This document shows positions 6,719 through 10,403 of a stretch of DNA of 10,403 bases, piece after piece. Position 1 is the stretch's first letter; every line of letters begins with the position of its first letter. The stretch is from an uncultured Oscillospiraceae bacterium (GTDB taxonomy: Bacteria > Bacillota > Clostridia > Oscillospirales > Acutalibacteraceae): assembly GCA_900555705.1 (NCBI GenBank), contig USLV01000022.1, positions 1-10,403 on the forward strand. Reading direction: 5' to 3'. The notes under the pieces are model-generated. The model did not search any database and had not been told where the DNA came from. It worked only from the letters and a program-made list of their open reading frames with translations. The translations under genes were made by a program, and so were the position numbers.

Positions 6719-6737
6719 GTATGTTCCCAAAATTCTA
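6719..6737. repeat. Further copy of the TGTTCCCAAAA motif at the recombinase 3' end
   Basis: TGTTCCCAAAA (6722-6732) repeats the core of the palindrome at 6604-6637. Read on the minus strand, the surrounding AGA-A-TTTTGGGAACA-T-ACAT matches the palindrome's right half and flank (AGA-C-TTTTGGGAACA-G-ACAT, 6620-6640) except at two positions. It overlaps the stop codon of the recombinase gene. A weaker relative, TGTCCCAAAA, lies at the other end of that gene (7339-7348). Confidence 0.7.
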
Positions 6738-7346
6738 CCTTTTTCTGCCGGGTTCTTCCCGTCCCTTGACATTCCGGAGAAAGGTCTGGTAGGAGATGCC
6801 AAGCCGCCTCCCCGCCTCGCGGGAGGAAATCTCTCCCTGCTCCCACTGCTGTTTCAGTTCCTCAAAACCGGGCGGCATCGCCAGCCTCTCCCGGCCAAAA
6901 CGGACGCCGCGCGCCTTGGCCGCCCGAATACCTTCCGCCTGCCGCTGCCGGATGTTGGCGCGTTCGGTCTCGGCGACATAGCTCAAAAGCTGTAATACGA
7001 TATCGGCGATCAGCGTGCCGGTCAGGTCGCGTCCCTGCCGTGTGTCAAGCAGCGGCATATCCAGCACTACAATATCCACTCCCATATGCCGGACCAGCAG
7101 TCGCCACTGGTCGAGAATCTCCTCATAGTTGCGTCCCAGCCGGTCGATGCTCTTGACCGCGAGCAGATCGCCCGGTCGCAGTCGCTTCAGCAGCCGTCGA
7201 TAGGCCGGACGGTTAAAATCCTTGCCGCTCTGCTTATCCAGAAAGAGGAGAGCGTCCGAAACCCCGTATTCCCGCAGCGCATGCACCTGCCGCTCCTCGT
7301 TCTGTTCCCGCGTGGACACGCGGATATAGCCGTAAAGCTGTCCCAA
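6735..7346 (-). CDS. Serine recombinase (resolvase/invertase family)
   Basis: This encodes 203 residues, the normal size for the small resolvase/invertase class. The N-terminal catalytic domain has LYGYIRVSTREQ with Arg9 and nucleophile Ser11, then VKSIDRLGRNYEEI with Asp68, Arg69 and Arg72, matching the active-site layout of gamma-delta resolvase. A long helix follows (VAETERANIRQRQAEGIRAAKARG, about 124-147), and the end is a helix-turn-helix (EISSREAGRRLGISYQTFLRNV, about 172-193). All key residues are present. The start is TTG at 7346, chosen because AAGGGAG lies 8 bases upstream and no ATG or GTG fits. That binding site sits inside the arm of a long hairpin. It cuts and rejoins DNA at short paired sites; the target is unknown. 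No transposition genes accompany it. Confidence 0.93.
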   Translation of the reverse strand: MGQLYGYIRVSTREQNEERQVHALREYGVSDALLFLDKQSGKDFNRPAYRRLLKRLRPGDLLAVKSIDRLGRNYEEILDQWRLLVRHMGVDIVVLDMPLLDTRQGRDLTGTLIADIVLQLLSYVAETERANIRQRQAEGIRAAKARGVRFGRERLAMPPGFEELKQQWEQGEISSREAGRRLGISYQTFLRNVKGREEPGRKR

Positions 7347-7418
7347 AACAAAAACTCCCTTCCGCCGGATTGTGTAGCGTATCCGTCAACAGATAGTCTA
7401 CACAACCGGCAGAAGGGA
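7345..7418 (-). terminator. Long hairpin with T-tract after the V-type ATPase operon (terminator, or recombinase site)
   Basis: The arms at 7356-7377 and 7398-7418 form a stem of about 20 bp with one bulge, and an inner TATC-rich stem (7380-7385 with 7390-7395) extends it. On the minus-strand RNA the deviations become U-G pairs, whereas on the plus strand they are A/C mismatches; this favours selection as minus-strand RNA. TTTTTGTTTT follows two bases later. It lies about 40 bases after the ATPase D stop. The distal arm also holds the recombinase ribosome binding site. A DNA-level role as recombination site is the alternative. Confidence 0.6.
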
Positions 7419-7460
7419 ATCCGCCAAAAGCTCTGAACAGTTTGTGAACTTCCGGCCGGG

Positions 7461-8117
7461 CTAACCGGCGGAATAGTGATGGGCATTTTCCAGCATCATG
7501 TCCTTCACCTTCATGAGCCGTGTCCGGCTGGAACGGTCGTTTTCCTCGAGCTTCATCGTGATATAGCGAATGGTCTCCTGTAGCCGGGGGATCATCACAT
7601 GTTCGAGCGCGTTAACCCGCCGCCTGGTCTTTTCAATCTCCGCCGCCATCAGCCGGGCGGCCTTTTCCTTCTCCGCCAGCCGCAGCATATCCGGCAGCAC
7701 CGCCGCCAACCGCGCCACCGCGTCATCCAGCTCAAAGGATGTGAAGGCGAAGCCATAGGAATAGATATCCCCTGCCTGCTCTGTTCGGGTTTTCGCCTCA
7801 AAAACCGGGATGTCCACACTCATGACGTTGCGGGCGGAGACCTCGAGCGAGACTGCCTGCTTCGGCATCAGCAGCGCCGCCTCCATCGCCTCCCGCTGCA
7901 TCGCCGCGCCGGCCTCCACAAAATGGCGATCCGCCTCGCCGATCGCGGCCTCCACCTGCTCGCGAAGCGAACGGGTCTCCCGGACGAGCTCGAGAAACTG
8001 CCGCATCAGCTCATCCCGCTTGTCCTTGAGCAGCTTGTGCCCGCGGGTAGCGGTGGAGAGCTGCTTTTTCAGACGGGTGAGCTCCATACGGGTCGGGTTG
8101 ACATTCATCACAGCCAT
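7461..8117 (-). CDS. ntpD: V/A-type H+/Na+-transporting ATPase subunit D
   Basis: This encodes 218 residues. Subunit D is the central-stalk shaft that turns inside the A3B3 head and links it to the membrane rotor. The start NVNPTRMELTRLKKQL and the C-terminal ALEHVMIPRLQETIRYITMK, then LEENDRSSRTRLMKVKDMML, are family signatures; both ends are long helices that form the coiled-coil shaft, with a more globular middle (about 70-140). AAGGAG (8132-8127) lies 9 bases before the ATG at 8117, so I prefer it to the ATG three codons later. It follows subunit B after 27 bases and is the last ATPase gene; no further subunit gene lies between it and the recombinase. Whether the pump moves protons or sodium cannot be judged without the rotor-ring subunit. 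Confidence 0.95.
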   Translation of the reverse strand: MAVMNVNPTRMELTRLKKQLSTATRGHKLLKDKRDELMRQFLELVRETRSLREQVEAAIGEADRHFVEAGAAMQREAMEAALLMPKQAVSLEVSARNVMSVDIPVFEAKTRTEQAGDIYSYGFAFTSFELDDAVARLAAVLPDMLRLAEKEKAARLMAAEIEKTRRRVNALEHVMIPRLQETIRYITMKLEENDRSSRTRLMKVKDMMLENAHHYSAG

Positions 8118-8144
8118 ACCGGCACGCTCCTTGCTTTCCAGTTA

Positions 8145-9515
8145 TCAGCCGGGGTAATACCGGTCGAGCATTTCGTCGCTGATACGCTTGAGCTCGCTGC
8201 GCGGCAGAATCGCGAGCAGCTTCCAGCCGAGCTCCAGTGTCTCCTCGATTGGGCGGTTGGAATCAAAGCCCTGCGAGACATATTCCTGCTCAAAGCGATC
8301 CGCAAATTCCGCATAGCGTTTGTCCATATCGGTCAGCGCCGCCTCACCGAGAATCACCATCAGCTCCTTCGCATCCTTGCCGCGGGCATAGGCCGCGAAG
8401 AGCTGATTCATCGTGCTCGCATGATCCTCCCGCGTGCGGCCCTTGCCGATGCCCTTGTCCTTCAGGCGCGACAGCGACGGCAACACGTCGATCGGCGGAA
8501 TCACATTCTTGCGGTAGAGCTCGCGGCTGAGGATGATCTGTCCCTCGGTGATATAGCCGGTCAGATCAGGGATCGGATGGGTTTTGTCGTCCTCCGGCAT
8601 CGACAGGATTGGAATCAGCGTGATCGAGCCGTCCCGCCCCTTCTGGCGTCCGGCGCGCTCATAGAGTGACGCGAGGTCGGTGTACATGTAGCCGGGATAG
8701 CCGCGGCGGCCCGGTACCTCCTTGCGCGCGGCGGAGACCTCCCGCAGCGCGTCGGCATAGTTGGTGATATCGGTCATGATGACCAGCACATGCATGCCCT
8801 GATCGAAGGCGAGATATTCGGCGGCGGTCAGCGCCATGCGCGGCGTCGCGATTCGTTCGATGGCGGGATCGTTCGCGAGGTTGACGAACATGACCGTGCG
8901 ATCGAGTGCGCCGGTCTCACGGAAGGATTCGACAAAATAATTGGACTCCTCAAAGGTGATGCCCATCGCAGCGAAAACGACGGCAAAGGGCGTGTTGTCC
9001 CCCCGCACAGTCGCCTGACGGGCGATCTGCGCGGCGAGCTGGGCGTGCGGCAGGCCGGAGGCCGAGAAAATTGGCAGCTTCTGGCCGCGAACCAGTGTGT
9101 TCAGTCCGTCGATGGCTGAGACGCCGGTCTGGATGAATTCCTGCGGATAGTTGCGGGCCGCCGGGTTCATCGGCGTGCCGTTGACATCGAGCCGCTTTTC
9201 CGGAATCAGCGCCGGGCCGCCGTCCGGCGGACGGCCAAGCCCGTCGAACACGCGGGAAAGCATATCCGGCGAAACCGGCAGCTCCATCGAACGACCGAGA
9301 AACCGCACCTTCGAACCGGCCAGATTGATCCCGGCCGCGCTCTCAAAGAGCTGCACCAGTGCGTTGGTACCGTTGACCTCCAGCACCTTGCAGCGGCGCT
9401 TCTCGCCGCTCGGCAGCTCGATTTCCCCGAGCTCGTCATAGGTCACCTCTTCGACATCGCTGACCATCATCAGCGGGCCCGCGACCTCGCGTATGGTACG
9501 ATATTCCTTCGGCAT
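8145..9515 (-). CDS. ntpB: V/A-type H+/Na+-transporting ATPase subunit B
   Basis: This encodes 456 residues, full length. Subunit B is the regulatory, non-catalytic partner of subunit A in the hexameric head. The beta-barrel N-terminus (about 1-75) is followed by the nucleotide-binding fold. In place of a P-loop it has PIFSASGLPHAQLAAQIARQ (148-167), which marks subunit B. Other marks are GITFEESNYFVESF, FVNLANDPAIERIATPRMAL, MTDITNYADALREVSAAR, then PGRRGYPGYMYTDLASLYER and YITEGQIILSREL. The ATG shares its A with the TGA of subunit A (TGATG), and GGGAGG lies 7 bases upstream within the A gene, so the pair is translationally coupled. No disruption is seen. Confidence 0.97.
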   Translation of the reverse strand: MPKEYRTIREVAGPLMMVSDVEEVTYDELGEIELPSGEKRRCKVLEVNGTNALVQLFESAAGINLAGSKVRFLGRSMELPVSPDMLSRVFDGLGRPPDGGPALIPEKRLDVNGTPMNPAARNYPQEFIQTGVSAIDGLNTLVRGQKLPIFSASGLPHAQLAAQIARQATVRGDNTPFAVVFAAMGITFEESNYFVESFRETGALDRTVMFVNLANDPAIERIATPRMALTAAEYLAFDQGMHVLVIMTDITNYADALREVSAARKEVPGRRGYPGYMYTDLASLYERAGRQKGRDGSITLIPILSMPEDDKTHPIPDLTGYITEGQIILSRELYRKNVIPPIDVLPSLSRLKDKGIGKGRTREDHASTMNQLFAAYARGKDAKELMVILGEAALTDMDKRYAEFADRFEQEYVSQGFDSNRPIEETLELGWKLLAILPRSELKRISDEMLDRYYPG

Positions 9516-10357
9516 CAGTCTTCCTCCCTGCTCAGCGCGTCGCGGATCTCCTGATCCAGCTGCGCCATCGTCTGGGTATACTCCGCATCCGCCTGCTCCT
9601 CGGCGGCATATTTCAGACGGCCGATCCGCTCACGCGCGGGAAGCGCGACCAGTGCCCCGATCTCCGCTCCCTGCGAAAGCGCGTCCGCCGCCCGGTCATA
9701 ATAACCGAGAATGGCGTTCATCATCAAACACTGCTTATGCAGCGAGGTATAGGTATCGGTCTCGTGGAATGCATTCTGGTGCAGATAGTCCTCGCGGATC
9801 GAGCGGGCCGCCTCCAGCTTGAGGCGATCGGACGCGGACAACGCGTCCATACCGACCAGCTTGACGATCTCCTCGAGCTCCGCCTCCTCCTGCAAAAGCG
9901 CCATCAGGCGGCCGCGCAGGTGATTCCAGTCGGCGTCCACATACTCCGCAAACCAGCCCGCGAGCTGGTCGGTATAGAGTGAATAGCTGGTCAGCCAGTT
10001 GATAGCCGGAAAATGCCGTTTATAGGCAAGCGAGGCGTCGAGGCCCCAGAAAACCTTGACAATCCGCAGCGTTGCCTGCGAAACCGGCTCCGAGATGTCG
10101 CCGCCGGGCGGCGACACGGCGCCGATTACCGACAGCGCGCCCTCCCGTTCCTCCGAGCCGTTGACGATTACGCGGCCCGCCCGCTCATAGAACTGCGCAA
10201 GACGGCTGCCGAGATAGGCCGGATAGCCCTCCTCGCCCGGCATTTCTTCCAGACGGCCGGACATCTCGCGCAGCGCCTCCGCCCAGCGGGAGGTCGAATC
10301 CGCCATCAGAGCCACCGTATATCCCATGTCGCGGAAATACTCCGCGATGGTGATGCC
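9515..10357 (-). CDS. ntpA: V/A-type H+/Na+-transporting ATPase catalytic subunit A, C-terminal part (cut by contig end)
   Basis: This gives 280 genomic residues up to the stop TGA (9517-9515), about half of a normal subunit A of roughly 590. It begins at GITIAEYFRDMGYTVALMAD, then STSRWAEALREMSGRLEEMPGEEGYPAYL, a highly conserved block after the P-loop; the P-loop and non-homologous region are missing because the contig ends. Further marks are VSPPGGDISEPVSQATLRIV and FPAINWLTSYSLY. Subunit A hydrolyses or makes ATP in the head of the rotary enzyme. The open frame continues five codons into adapter sequence (MYKRQ, from GTG at 10372); those residues are artefact and the GTG is not a start. 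The real gene is presumably intact in the genome. Confidence 0.96.
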   Translation of the reverse strand, partial: GITIAEYFRDMGYTVALMADSTSRWAEALREMSGRLEEMPGEEGYPAYLGSRLAQFYERAGRVIVNGSEEREGALSVIGAVSPPGGDISEPVSQATLRIVKVFWGLDASLAYKRHFPAINWLTSYSLYTDQLAGWFAEYVDADWNHLRGRLMALLQEEAELEEIVKLVGMDALSASDRLKLEAARSIREDYLHQNAFHETDTYTSLHKQCLMMNAILGYYDRAADALSQGAEIGALVALPARERIGRLKYAAEEQADAEYTQTMAQLDQEIRDALSREED

Positions 10358-10403
10358 CTGTCTCTTATACACATCTGACGCTGCCGACGAAGCTAGAAGT
10401 GTA
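10358..10403. other. Illumina Nextera adapter read-through (non-genomic)
   Basis: CTGTCTCTTATACACATCT (10358-10376) is the Tn5 mosaic end, and GACGCTGCCGACGA (10377-10390) completes the reverse complement of the Nextera read 1 adapter. AGCTAGAA (10391-10398) sits where the i5 index belongs, and GTGTA (10399-10403) begins the P5-side adapter. These bases are library sequence and should be trimmed. Confidence 0.98.

Noticed and set aside
6698..6769. 23-codon ORF on the plus strand with GGGAGG just before the ATG
   Set aside because: The binding site is only 2 bases from the start, and the frame runs antisense into the recombinase gene. No support for a real peptide.
7599..8669. Plus-strand open frame of 356 codons
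   Set aside because: Antisense shadow of ATPase subunits D and B, with low-complexity His/Arg/Leu-rich translation.
10358..10372. GTG start giving MYKRQ as the N-terminus of ATPase subunit A
   Set aside because: These five codons are adapter sequence; the true gene continues beyond the contig end.

Overview
The window looks like a contig end from an anaerobic, moderately GC-rich Firmicute of the class Clostridia, probably an Oscillospiraceae/Ruminococcaceae-type gut bacterium. That placement is an inference from gene content: a V/A-type ATPase operon, a DUF1653 protein, a DUF4358 lipoprotein, a DHHW protein and a sigma-V/RsiV-type pair, with strong GGAGG-like ribosome binding sites throughout. 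The last 46 bases are not genomic. They are Illumina Nextera adapter plus an index, so the contig runs into library sequence.

Layout. (1) 1-771, plus strand: the end of a malic enzyme, a DUF1653 protein overlapping it by ATGA, and a small cysteine-rich protein, closed by a strong intrinsic terminator (733-771). (2) 785-6196, plus strand: one apparent transcription unit of six genes with a vegetative-type promoter at 785-812 and a terminator at 6162-6196. The genes are a membrane-anchored SGNH hydrolase, a DUF4358 lipoprotein, an ECF sigma factor, an RsiV-like anti-sigma factor, an MBOAT acyltransferase and a DHHW (AlgJ/AlgX-like) protein. (3) 6146-6589, minus strand: a small four-helix membrane protein of unknown function, meeting the operon tail to tail with overlapping stop codons. 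(4) 6590-7460: a serine recombinase with a TTG start, flanked by inverted repeats, including a perfect 15-bp palindrome and copies of the motif TGTTCCCAAAA. (5) 7461-10357, minus strand: the 3' part of a V/A-type ATPase operon, genes A (truncated by the contig end), B and D.

How the genes work together. The central operon is the most interesting part. In Bacillus subtilis the lysozyme sensor RsiV holds sigma-V, and the operon also carries the peptidoglycan O-acetyltransferase OatA. Here the sigma/anti-sigma pair sits instead beside a split acyl-transfer system (MBOAT plus DHHW plus SGNH) and a lipoprotein. This suggests a stress-inducible envelope O-acylation module built from different parts. 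The substrate and the inducer are inferences. The ATPase operon is unrelated housekeeping and bioenergetics, and the recombinase between the two blocks marks a possibly mobile or phase-variable junction.
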